From an uncultured Bacillota bacterium (lineage in GTDB: Bacteria > Bacillota > Clostridia > Oscillospirales > Oscillospiraceae), in NCBI GenBank assembly GCA_947426945.1, contig CANEFX010000014.1, positions 1 through 64,000 on the forward strand: 64,000 bases of DNA. Reading direction: 5' to 3'. Positions 41,931 through 50,332 of this stretch are shown here, piece after piece. Made by a program: the position numbers and the translations under genes. The first letter of the stretch is position 1, and each line of letters begins with the position of its first letter. The notes beneath the pieces are model-generated. The model saw only the letters and a program-made list of their open reading frames with translations, was not told where the DNA came from and made no database searches.

Positions 41931-42917
41931 TTAACACGTTACCCCCTTACCCTCTTGACCCACATCCGGCAGCTTGGCATACCAGCGGTCGCCCCTTCGG
42001 AAGGAGATCACGCCACGGTTCTGCTTGGCGATCTTCAGTGTCCGCTCAGAGATACCAAGGGCAGAGGACTGTTTCAGCAGTTCTTCAGAAGTGACCTCTC
42101 CATGTTTCAGCAGCTCCAGCAGCAGACGTTCCGCCCGTTCTGTCTTTGTGGTGCTGGGACCGTTGCCGGAAAGGAGTTCACCGGCGGTGGTGTCACAGAA
42201 CCCGCTCCAGGAAAATCCCGTGTCCGAATGCAGAGAGAACAAAATGGACGCTCCCTCCGGAGCCAGACTGCTCTTGTCGTGTACCACCACTCGGGTCTCG
42301 GAGTCATCCTTGGAGCGCCCCACCAGCAGTGCGCTCCGCGCCGCCGCCCGGAAGTCAATGGAACCCAGACCTCGATACGCAGACTTGGCACCCTGCATCT
42401 TGTCCATGTGTCCCACCAGCACAATGGCGCAGCCGGTCTGCTCCGCCAGCTGCCCCAGCCGTTTGAAGATGGGACGTACCTCATCGGCTCGGTGCATATC
42501 CACGCCCTCTCCCAGATACGCTTGGATGGGGTTGAGGACTAACAGTCCTGCTCCGGCCTCCTGGATCGCCTGGGCAAGACGCCGGTCGCTCAGTGTCAGC
42601 TCCCGCTCACTCTCGTCGATGACCAGCACCTTGGAGCAGTCCGCGCCCAGTGCCGTGAGCCGAGGTTTGACCGTATCCGCCAGGCCGTCCTCCGCCGTCT
42701 GATAGATGATGTTCATGGGCGGCAGGCTCTCTGTACAGCTGGGCATCGGCAGTCCGTGCGTCAGCAGCGCAGTCAATGCCAGAACGAAAGTGGTTTTACC
42801 CTCGCCGGGATCACCCTGGATGATCGTAATTTTTCCTTTTGGGAGATATGGATACCAGAGCCACCGTACCTCCTCTGTCGGAATATCACTCATGGTGAGC
42901 AATTTCAGTTTATTCAA
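41931..42917 (-). CDS. RepA-like AAA ATPase/helicase (AAA_25)
   Basis: 328 aa from TTG 42917, which has GGAGGAGG 7 nt upstream; the longer track ORF includes that Shine-Dalgarno as protein. RecA-fold hexameric ATPase with Walker A IIQGDPGEGKTTF, Walker B-like LLVLNPIQAYLGEG, and a sensor region GCAIVLVGHMDKMQGAKSAYRGLGSIDF. The C-terminal winged-helix part (~270-328: HGEVTSEELLKQSSALGISE) would bind DNA. Related proteins are replicative helicases of plasmids and mobile elements, so the element may replicate after excision. Confidence 0.82.
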   Translation of the reverse strand: MNKLKLLTMSDIPTEEVRWLWYPYLPKGKITIIQGDPGEGKTTFVLALTALLTHGLPMPSCTESLPPMNIIYQTAEDGLADTVKPRLTALGADCSKVLVIDESERELTLSDRRLAQAIQEAGAGLLVLNPIQAYLGEGVDMHRADEVRPIFKRLGQLAEQTGCAIVLVGHMDKMQGAKSAYRGLGSIDFRAAARSALLVGRSKDDSETRVVVHDKSSLAPEGASILFSLHSDTGFSWSGFCDTTAGELLSGNGPSTTKTERAERLLLELLKHGEVTSEELLKQSSALGISERTLKIAKQNRGVISFRRGDRWYAKLPDVGQEGKGVTC

Positions 42918-43121
42918 ACTTATTTCCTCCTCCATTTCTGTTATCAGGCCACACACCATACCCGTTCCTGCGCCAGGCTTCTCTGCCGCGTAGTGTTCTC
43001 CTCTGGTACGCTCACCCACATCTGCGGGGTCGTGGCGGTACTGGAACCGAAGACATATCCTCTCTGGTGGCGGGTATTCAGTTGCCGAGGTTCGTCCGGA
43101 CTTTCTTTTTCCTCGCTGTCA

Positions 43122-43130
43122 TGCTACAAT
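43122..43130 (+). promoter_or_regulatory. Extended -10 promoter of the DUF6076 gene
   Basis: TGcTACAAT, about 50 bp before the ATG; the -35 region (TTTCTT at 43102) is poor. The 260-bp gap (42918-43178) is the divergent control region of the RepA-like and DUF6076 genes; nothing else was seen in it. Confidence 0.5.
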
Positions 43131-43178
43131 AAATTCAGCCGTCTTTACATCATGAAGTGATCTTGAGGAGGGAGTGTC

Positions 43179-44435
43179 ATGGCAGACAAAAAATTCCCCA
43201 GTCTCTGGATTGAGACTGGGGACGACGGAAAAACTTGTGTTGTGATGTCTGGGACATATGGGCCGGAGACACATCTTCCTTTTGTTACGCCTGCGGAGGA
43301 CTTGGTGGCCGCGGCGGAAATAGATTATACAGCCTACCGCCTGGAAATCCAGCGGCTCTATGAAGAGCATCCTCTGTTTGAGCCCAAACTGGATATTTCA
43401 GTCTCTGAGCTGGAGGATTTAGCTGCTGAGGCGCTATTGCTTCCATCCATGCTTCAGGAGATTGACCCGCTCAGCTTCTTTGAGTTGGGGAACCTGCTGG
43501 ATCAAGTTCTGCGGATGCAGGACGATGGTTCAGCTACATTTCTGCTCCAGGCAGGCCATCGCTTGCTTCAGGTTTTGGAACTTCCAATTCGTACACAGAT
43601 CAGGCTTCGCAACATCATGGAGATGACCTTCGACGGGATGGAGCGGGCTACCCAACAGGAGCGGTTTGAAAAGCTGCGTGGCGTTTATCCCAAGATTGCA
43701 GAGTTCTGTGACCCCGCCCGGCTGGATGGTTATGAGAGTGTAATCCTGCCGCTCCCTGTAGACACTATTTATCAGTTGAGGCTGGTGGAGTTGATGATAT
43801 ACTTCCGCCAGGAAAAACAGCGCATCGCCCGATGCGACTGCTGCTGGAATTACTTCATACCAAAAACCAAAGCCAGAGCGCTCTACTGCGACCGGATTTT
43901 TGATGGTCAGTCCTGCAAGAAACGAGGGGCCAACCTCAAGCGCAGAAAGGGACCGGAACAGGATGACGCCCTGAAGCTGTTCAAGCAGCTGCGGGACCGG
44001 ATGTACGCTCGAATGCTCCGCTATCAGGACGCACCGGAGAATCAGCGGGACTGCTTGATTCCCATGACACCTATGCAGTACGACGAATGGGAGACAAATG
44101 CCCGTCAGGCGCGCCGGGAGTATATGGCAGGAAAAATCAAGGCGGAGGAATTCCTGCGGCGAATCGACACCACCCATGAATTGACCAGTTATGAAACCGT
44201 CAAGCAGGAACTGCCACCGGAGGAGAGCTTTTGGCAAAAGCGGGTGGCCGTCGACTTGGATTTCGACCCCGAGTGGAAATATCCGGCTTCTTTTATGGTA
44301 CTCGATCTCAGTAAACCTACGGACAATCCTCAGTGGCAGTATTTTACAAGGGAGGATTTGATTCAGAAAGATCAAGATGGGCATCAAAGCCTGCTGGATC
44401 AGTACAAGAAGAACCAGGAACCGGTTTCAGATTAA
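43179..44435 (+). CDS. DUF6076-like protein with a Cys-rich zinc site
   Basis: 418 aa, ATG 43179 with GAGGAGGGA upstream. An N-terminal helical region (~1-210), then a probable treble-clef zinc site CDCCWNYFIPKTKARALYC (with a further Cys in GQSCKKRG, ~222-252). A basic helical segment (KRRKGPEQDDALKLFKQLRD) and a C-terminal tail follow. The DUF6076 assignment is from memory of this zinc-site pattern. The only plus-strand gene of the island; function unknown. Confidence 0.65.
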   Translation: MADKKFPSLWIETGDDGKTCVVMSGTYGPETHLPFVTPAEDLVAAAEIDYTAYRLEIQRLYEEHPLFEPKLDISVSELEDLAAEALLLPSMLQEIDPLSFFELGNLLDQVLRMQDDGSATFLLQAGHRLLQVLELPIRTQIRLRNIMEMTFDGMERATQQERFEKLRGVYPKIAEFCDPARLDGYESVILPLPVDTIYQLRLVELMIYFRQEKQRIARCDCCWNYFIPKTKARALYCDRIFDGQSCKKRGANLKRRKGPEQDDALKLFKQLRDRMYARMLRYQDAPENQRDCLIPMTPMQYDEWETNARQARREYMAGKIKAEEFLRRIDTTHELTSYETVKQELPPEESFWQKRVAVDLDFDPEWKYPASFMVLDLSKPTDNPQWQYFTREDLIQKDQDGHQSLLDQYKKNQEPVSD

Positions 44436-44446
44436 CCGGTTCCTGG
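44414..44446. terminator. Bidirectional terminator between the DUF6076 and hsdR genes
   Basis: A perfect 13-bp stem CCAGGAACCGGTT/AACCGGTTCCTGG with a 7-nt loop that spans the DUF6076 stop; on the minus strand it is followed by ttcttcttg. Confidence 0.8.
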
Positions 44447-44464
44447 GCTGATAGCTATATTGGC

Positions 44465-47400
44465 TTATGCTGCTGCATTAGCGTTGATCTTGTCGATCAC
44501 AGCCTTGATACCCAGCCATAGGGAAATGTCGGTGAACACCTCCACCACACTGCCCTGGTCGGTAAAGGGCGGCTCCTGAAGGACGGACAGGTCTTTCATC
44601 ATGCCGTTGCGCACAATGTATTCCACGATTTGGTTCACAAAATAAATTTGATGGCTGTCCAGGCTGGTATCGGTGAGGTACTGGGAAAAGGCCTCCTTGG
44701 CCGCCCGCATATCCAGGCCCACGATTTCCCGGACGAACTCCCCCAGAGGCTTGGCCCCCAGCTCCGCCTCGTAGTCCTGACGGGTTCCCACCTCACTCCA
44801 GAGGATCCCCTCCAGCGCGGTCACATCCTCCGGCGTCAGCGGGATATTGCCTTTCAGCTTGGCGATGACCGCCTCGTCCTGGTGCTGCCGGACATAGTAC
44901 TCCGCCTTAGCCTTGTAGTTTTGCAGGTCATCGTTTTCCAACTGAGACTCCCTCCAGTCGATAGACAGGATTTCGTCATCAAAGTTGGTGGTGTAACTGG
45001 CAAGCTCGACCGGGATGTACTTGATCAGGTCCCGCAGACTCTCCCGGATGTGCTCAAATTCGTTGATTCCCGCATCATCCAGATAGTTGGTGTGGAGAAT
45101 CTTGTCAACCAGCTCAGACTGGGCCTGAATGGCCGGGATGTTGGCCACGCTGGCAATTCCCTGCACCTTTTTCAGCAGATCATTCCGGGCGCGGGTGTAC
45201 TTCTCCCCGGCAAGACAGGCCAATTCAATGCCGTATATCAGCGCATCAAATCGGACCGCCTTGGGGTCATCCCCGTCTGGGGCAATCAGCGGGGCCAATT
45301 CCTCTCCGATGTTCAGCGTGTCCTCATAGCTGAGGGCGGCGTAACTCTCCACATTGCTGAACTTCTCCACATACCGCAGATGCTGGCGGACAGCGAAGTT
45401 CCCCCGGTTCAGCGCCCGAACCTTGGCCGCCATGTCCTCCACCAGCCCGTGGCGGAAAGCGGTCAGCTCCTCTGTCTGATAGGCCAGATCCTGGAGCTTA
45501 TACACAATTTGGGCCTTGAGCTGGAAAACCGCACCCTGGAGAGGCAGGCGGCTGACTGCGGGCTTTCCCTTGTCATTCATACGGAAAAACTCAAAGTTTC
45601 CGCAGAAATCGAAGATATAGAACTTCTCCTTGTCCGCTCCGTCCAGCAGGCCCGGACACAGCCGGGTGCCCCGGCCAATCATCTGCCAGAACTTGGCCTT
45701 GCTCATCACTTTCTTGAAAAATACCAGGTTCAGTACCTCAGGTACGTCGATGCCGGTGTCCAACATATCCACCGAGATGGCAATCTGGGGTAGCTTTTTC
45801 GGGTCGGAGAAGTCGTCAATGGCGCTCTGGGCGTAGGTCATATAGTTGTCGATAACCATGGCATAGCCGGGCAGATTAGGGTACTCCCGGCCGAAAATTT
45901 CCAGAATCTTCTCAGCGTGGCGGTGGTTCTTGGCAAAGATGATGGTCTTTCCCATCTTCTCGCCGTAGTCGATGCGCAGACCGTTGGTCATGAGGATATT
46001 CAGGACCTCCCGGATGGTGTCCTCGTTGAAGACCCACTCGTTGAGGGCAGAGGAGTTGATTTTCTCGGGCAGCTCTCCGTTCTCGTCCTCAAAGGTATTT
46101 TCATACGCTTCCCTGTCCTCAGCGGACAGCTCATCGTAGGCGATACCCTCCTCCAGGAATTTCAGCCGGGTCTCCACCGACATAAAGTCCACCAGGAAGC
46201 CGTCCGCCACTGACTGGGCCAGCTCATAGCCAAAGGTGGGATCGCCGTTAGCCAACTCAAAGACCTCGTAGGTATTCTTGTCGATCTCGTCCTTGGGAGT
46301 GGCGGTGAGGCCCACCAGCGGGGCGTCGAAGTAGCTGAAAATATCCCGGTACTTGTTGTAGATGGATCGGTGGGCCTCGTCGCAGATGACCAGGTCGAAG
46401 TGGCCGCAGGTAAACAGCTTGCCCTCCTCGTCCTTCACCGCATCGATGCAGTTCATCATGGTCTGGTAGGTGGAGAAGACGCACCGGGCGGCGGTGTCGT
46501 CCTTTTTCTCACACAGGTTCGTCACCGACAGGCTGGGCAGCAGATTGACAAAGCTCCGTTTCGCCTGGGTAACCAAGGAGTTCCGGTCGGCCAGGAACAG
46601 GATATTTTTCACCCAGCCGTGGCGCAGGAGCACGTCGCACAGGGCGATCACCGTTCTCGTCTTGCCCGAGCCGGTGGCCATAACCAGCAGGGCCTTCCGG
46701 CGGTTCTGTTCAAAGCTGGCGCACACCGCCTTGACGGCGCTCTCCTGGTACCAGCGGCCGGCGATGTCCTTATCCACCGTCACATCGGCCAGGCTTGTCC
46801 GCATGGCACGCAGGTTAAACAGCTTCTCCAAGTCCCGCCTGGAGTAGATGGCCGCAACCTTCCGCTCTGGGTAGGCTCCGTCGTCAATACGGGTGTCGAA
46901 GCCGTTGGTGAGGAAAACCACCGGGCGGCGGCCGTATTTTTCCTCCAAAATGTTGGCGTACAGCTTGGCCTGCTGGCGGCCCTTGGACACGTCTGCGCAG
47001 GTGCGCTTGGCCTCAATCACCGCCAAAGGCCGGCCGTCGGAACTGTAGAGGACGTAGTCGGCATAGCCCACCCCCGACTTGTTGGGCATCCCGGACAGCT
47101 CCACCTCGTTCAGCCAGTCCCGCCCCTGGGTCCAGCCGGCGTCCAGGAGCATGGCGTCGATGTACAGCTTGCGGGTCTCGTACTCGGTGAGGTCCAGGGG
47201 CTTGGGTACATAGCTCTGCTTCTGTTCCTCCCGCCGGGCGGTGAGCTCCGCTTTGAGGGCCTGGTTCTCGGCAATGAGGGCGTCCAGGTCCACGTCGGGG
47301 GTAGTTGGGGCCGGCACCGGTTCAGCGGGCCGCTCCTCCAGAAGGGAGCGGTCAAACTGCCCCTCCTGATAGTCAGTGCCGTAGCAGTAGGCCACGAAAT

Positions 47401-47755
47401 CCAGGAATATGTACAGGTTCTCCAGACACAGCTCCGCCTGGGCCCGGGTCAACGCCTTGTTCCCATGGGCGGCGGCGTTGCCCATGCGGCGGATGTGGTC
47501 CATCCGCTTCCACAGGTCCTTCCCCACGATATCCCGGAACTCCGCCGTCCCCATCAGGTTCACCAGGGTGTCCTGCCAGGGCTTGACCAACGCGCCGTCC
47601 ACTGAGTACATCCACTTTACCCCGCACTCCATCGCCCGCCGGCAGTTCAGGATGCAGGCGGCCAGATCGATGTGCAGGATTTTTTCCGCCGCTGCCGCGG
47701 CTTCTGCGAAGGGGGTGAATTGGGGATCGAGGAGGAAACGGTCGAAGTTGGTCAT
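44465..47755 (-). CDS. hsdR: Type I restriction enzyme R subunit (HsdR) with N-terminal DUF4145
   Basis: 1096 aa, full length. Translocates and cuts DNA when the M2S complex meets an unmodified site. Order: DUF4145 (~10-150) with a HEPN-like RRMGNAAAHGN motif; a PD-(D/E)xK nuclease (ADYVLYSSDGRPLAVIEAKR, ~245-265); a SF2 motor with Walker A VMATGSGKTRT, DEAH box VICDEAHRS and GLTATPKDE; and a C-terminal HsdM-S-binding helical region. AAGGTGATACC precedes the ATG. The gene lies 9 bp after gene X, and the cluster ends with a terminator. All motifs look active. Confidence 0.96.
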   Translation of the reverse strand: MTNFDRFLLDPQFTPFAEAAAAAEKILHIDLAACILNCRRAMECGVKWMYSVDGALVKPWQDTLVNLMGTAEFRDIVGKDLWKRMDHIRRMGNAAAHGNKALTRAQAELCLENLYIFLDFVAYCYGTDYQEGQFDRSLLEERPAEPVPAPTTPDVDLDALIAENQALKAELTARREEQKQSYVPKPLDLTEYETRKLYIDAMLLDAGWTQGRDWLNEVELSGMPNKSGVGYADYVLYSSDGRPLAVIEAKRTCADVSKGRQQAKLYANILEEKYGRRPVVFLTNGFDTRIDDGAYPERKVAAIYSRRDLEKLFNLRAMRTSLADVTVDKDIAGRWYQESAVKAVCASFEQNRRKALLVMATGSGKTRTVIALCDVLLRHGWVKNILFLADRNSLVTQAKRSFVNLLPSLSVTNLCEKKDDTAARCVFSTYQTMMNCIDAVKDEEGKLFTCGHFDLVICDEAHRSIYNKYRDIFSYFDAPLVGLTATPKDEIDKNTYEVFELANGDPTFGYELAQSVADGFLVDFMSVETRLKFLEEGIAYDELSAEDREAYENTFEDENGELPEKINSSALNEWVFNEDTIREVLNILMTNGLRIDYGEKMGKTIIFAKNHRHAEKILEIFGREYPNLPGYAMVIDNYMTYAQSAIDDFSDPKKLPQIAISVDMLDTGIDVPEVLNLVFFKKVMSKAKFWQMIGRGTRLCPGLLDGADKEKFYIFDFCGNFEFFRMNDKGKPAVSRLPLQGAVFQLKAQIVYKLQDLAYQTEELTAFRHGLVEDMAAKVRALNRGNFAVRQHLRYVEKFSNVESYAALSYEDTLNIGEELAPLIAPDGDDPKAVRFDALIYGIELACLAGEKYTRARNDLLKKVQGIASVANIPAIQAQSELVDKILHTNYLDDAGINEFEHIRESLRDLIKYIPVELASYTTNFDDEILSIDWRESQLENDDLQNYKAKAEYYVRQHQDEAVIAKLKGNIPLTPEDVTALEGILWSEVGTRQDYEAELGAKPLGEFVREIVGLDMRAAKEAFSQYLTDTSLDSHQIYFVNQIVEYIVRNGMMKDLSVLQEPPFTDQGSVVEVFTDISLWLGIKAVIDKINANAAA

Positions 47756-47764
47756 GGTATCACC

Positions 47765-49198
47765 TTATTTCGTTTTCTCTTGTACCGCTCTTTCTGCTAT
47801 TTCTACAAACACATTTTGTAGCTCCATAATTCCTTGTAAAGACTCTTCAACAATTTTTTTACTTGCCTTACTGTTTTCTCCATGAACTGTTTTGTTCCTT
47901 AGCTTATCGTTCCTGATTTTTGCAATTAACCGTTGTATCTTCTTTGCTTCATTTTGGGTTATACAATTATTCTGAAGCATGAACTTGATATTAGCAAATA
48001 GTGAGGGTTCCATCGCATTACAAGGCTTTTTCTCTACAGAATCAGCAATGAATTCGCAAGTATCGCATGGTGATATCTTTGTGGTTCTATACGTAACATA
48101 TTCATTAAAAATTCCATGCAGTAATGAAATTTCCTCAAACCAATGGTATGTCATTCCTTCTAAACAAAAGCATAATAAAGTAAATGCTTCCAAATAAAAC
48201 CCAGCGGATAACAGATTAACTGCATTATGAAATGTTGTGACAAAAGGCTTACTGTTATATGTTTTTATTATTTGCCTATTTAACTTCTGCATATCTTCGT
48301 CTGTAAACTGATGCCACTGCGCATTTCCACCAACCCAACTAGTAGTAAAATCTGTTCCTGTTATCGTACCACCTAAGATAGGTTCTTTTTCATCCCAACG
48401 ATATTGAAACATTGATGCTGTGCTCACTTGCTCAATGCTATAGGGGAGGACCATTTTGCCCGGAGAAGCCTTTACTGCTTGAAGTAACATCATATTTGCA
48501 ATATCTAAAGAATCTTTAATAGGATACATTTTTGTGCTTGTTTCGTACTTAGGTCCTCTCCAAACTGTGTCTGGTTTAATCAATCCATATGCTTTGAATT
48601 TGAAACTCGTATAGTTATCAATTCCACGCGGTACTTTTTTTACTTCAAATGAAATATAAGGATAGCACGGAGATAAATCAAAAGTGTAGTCTGTTACAAT
48701 TGGTTCAAATGGATATAAATACTCAATAGCATAAATCGGCATTCTTTCATTTTTATAATCGTCATATAACATTCTAAGCTCTTCTTTTCGTTTTGGGGAA
48801 TACATACTATCTGGATCCTGAATTATTGTATCCTGAAAATCAATAACTTTATCTATTTGTTCTGGAATATTATATCCAATTCCAAGGTTTTCAGTTATAT
48901 TGTTATATAAACAATACAATAGCGATTCCAGCGCAAAGTCGACCATAACTGCTAAGTCACGTTTGTTCCAACCAGGACTTCGTAATGGAACAAGCTCATT
49001 AAGTTTTTTCAGAACATCAAGATAATCACAATAGTAACCACATTGTTCACATGCCGCTAATATATGATAAACCTTTTCTGCATTTATTTGTCGCTTGTTA
49101 AAATCCCTGTCTAATTTAACTTCATGCACAAATTCCAAATATTCCCCAACCAGTTCATAAAATTGACCCTTTGAAAATAAAGTGAAAATATTTTCCAT
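47765..49198 (-). CDS. Gene X: HEPN-motif protein embedded in the hsd operon (prrC position)
   Basis: 477 aa, AT-rich unlike hsdM and hsdR. The start lies 6 bp after the hsdS stop (GGGTGAAG as Shine-Dalgarno, inside hsdS) and the stop is 9 bp before hsdR, so it is a true operon member. Residues ~1-325 match nothing I know and contain no Walker A. The last ~150 residues look like a HEPN domain: a first helix FYLEAFTLLCFCLEGM, a Cys pair (CDTC), and a second helix carrying LRNKTVHGE, the R-N-x3-H motif (R434, H439) of HEPN RNases such as ApeA. PrrC, the anticodon nuclease of PrrI, occupies the same hsdM-hsdS-X-hsdR slot. RNase function is inference. Confidence 0.6.
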   Translation of the reverse strand: MENIFTLFSKGQFYELVGEYLEFVHEVKLDRDFNKRQINAEKVYHILAACEQCGYYCDYLDVLKKLNELVPLRSPGWNKRDLAVMVDFALESLLYCLYNNITENLGIGYNIPEQIDKVIDFQDTIIQDPDSMYSPKRKEELRMLYDDYKNERMPIYAIEYLYPFEPIVTDYTFDLSPCYPYISFEVKKVPRGIDNYTSFKFKAYGLIKPDTVWRGPKYETSTKMYPIKDSLDIANMMLLQAVKASPGKMVLPYSIEQVSTASMFQYRWDEKEPILGGTITGTDFTTSWVGGNAQWHQFTDEDMQKLNRQIIKTYNSKPFVTTFHNAVNLLSAGFYLEAFTLLCFCLEGMTYHWFEEISLLHGIFNEYVTYRTTKISPCDTCEFIADSVEKKPCNAMEPSLFANIKFMLQNNCITQNEAKKIQRLIAKIRNDKLRNKTVHGENSKASKKIVEESLQGIMELQNVFVEIAERAVQEKTK

Positions 49199-49204
49199 GT
49201 TTCT

Positions 49205-50332
49205 TCACCCAAAATACTCCTGCATCAGCGATTTCCTCAGTACTTCCAGTTTATCCAAACTCTGCTGGATTGTCAACTTTTGTCGGTCGATCTTTACAAC
49301 AAAATCCGCAAATTGGTTTTGTAATTCTATCGGCGGGTAAGGAAACGGGTATCCTTTTAACTTGTCCATTTGTATGCCATCTTGGCCCGCTGTTCGTTTT
49401 GACAGGCCCTCCAGATATTCCAACAAGCAATCTTGTTTTAAAAACTGTCGGATAAATTCTCGATTCCCCATTTTAGGTGTTGCTTTCATCAATGCAACAT
49501 TAAACGAACCTTCAATTCCTTTAAGAATTTGAAATATTGGGGGTCCGTATCTACCGATCATAATATCATCCACAGTACAAAAGCGTCTTGCCATAGATTT
49601 GGGAATATACGTTATAAATTTATCGCTTTTATAATCTCGAATTTGAATTAGACGAATATTATCTTCTGATGGTGCGTACTCAAAATACTTCTTGTCTGGT
49701 TGACTGCCTCCTTGAAATTCAATCACATCATCTATTGTATAGGATGGAAATCCTTTTTGGTTCAATATTGGGTCTCCAAACATCTCCACAAACCTTGCCT
49801 TGACCAGTTCATCCAGTTTAGCAAGCTGCTGTTTGCGAAGGGAAATCACGTCGCTGAGCTTGTCCAAAACTGAGGCAATGTACTGTTGTTTTTCAATTGG
49901 CGGTACAGGTACATCAACTTCTCCAAGGGTCGCTTTGTTTAATGTTGCCCCCATTACTGCCCGATTTGTCCCTTTAGACCAATCCTTGCCCGACAACATG
50001 TAGAAGAAATAATCAGGGGATATATTGTAACGCCCATTAGGGATAAATGCCATAATCGCCTCGTTTGTATATATTGCCTCCTTTGTAATTGCGGTTTTGC
50101 CAAGCGACAGTTTGAAGCTCATAATTACAGTGTTAGGTGGCACTGCTTTAATCCCGATCTCCTGCACTGCTTTATCTGTTATTTGTTCCTTCGTATCTTC
50201 CACATATTTTTCGTATCCGCTTAAATCCGCAATAGAGACCCAACTGTTTGTGCCATTATCCCAATAATCACTATTCGCTCGGGCTGGTGTTTTTCCCATT
50301 TGTAAATCAAAAATTTCTGATAGCCTCGCCAT
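49205..50332 (-). CDS. hsdS: Type I restriction enzyme specificity subunit (HsdS)
   Basis: 375 aa. Two target-recognition domains choose the two halves of the DNA site. Each is followed by a conserved helical spacer: LDKLSDVISLRKQQLAKLDELV (~160-185) and IDRQKLTIQQSLDKLEVL near the C-terminus. ATG 50332 overlaps the hsdM stop (TGATG). The gene is AT-rich compared with hsdM, as is common for exchanged specificity genes. The target sequence cannot be predicted. Confidence 0.94.
   Translation of the reverse strand: MARLSEIFDLQMGKTPARANSDYWDNGTNSWVSIADLSGYEKYVEDTKEQITDKAVQEIGIKAVPPNTVIMSFKLSLGKTAITKEAIYTNEAIMAFIPNGRYNISPDYFFYMLSGKDWSKGTNRAVMGATLNKATLGEVDVPVPPIEKQQYIASVLDKLSDVISLRKQQLAKLDELVKARFVEMFGDPILNQKGFPSYTIDDVIEFQGGSQPDKKYFEYAPSEDNIRLIQIRDYKSDKFITYIPKSMARRFCTVDDIMIGRYGPPIFQILKGIEGSFNVALMKATPKMGNREFIRQFLKQDCLLEYLEGLSKRTAGQDGIQMDKLKGYPFPYPPIELQNQFADFVVKIDRQKLTIQQSLDKLEVLRKSLMQEYFG

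Noticed and set aside
41674-41937. 87-aa minus-strand ORF over the oriT-like region
   Set aside because: Arg/Pro/Ser-rich, overlaps mobC in another frame, no Shine-Dalgarno.
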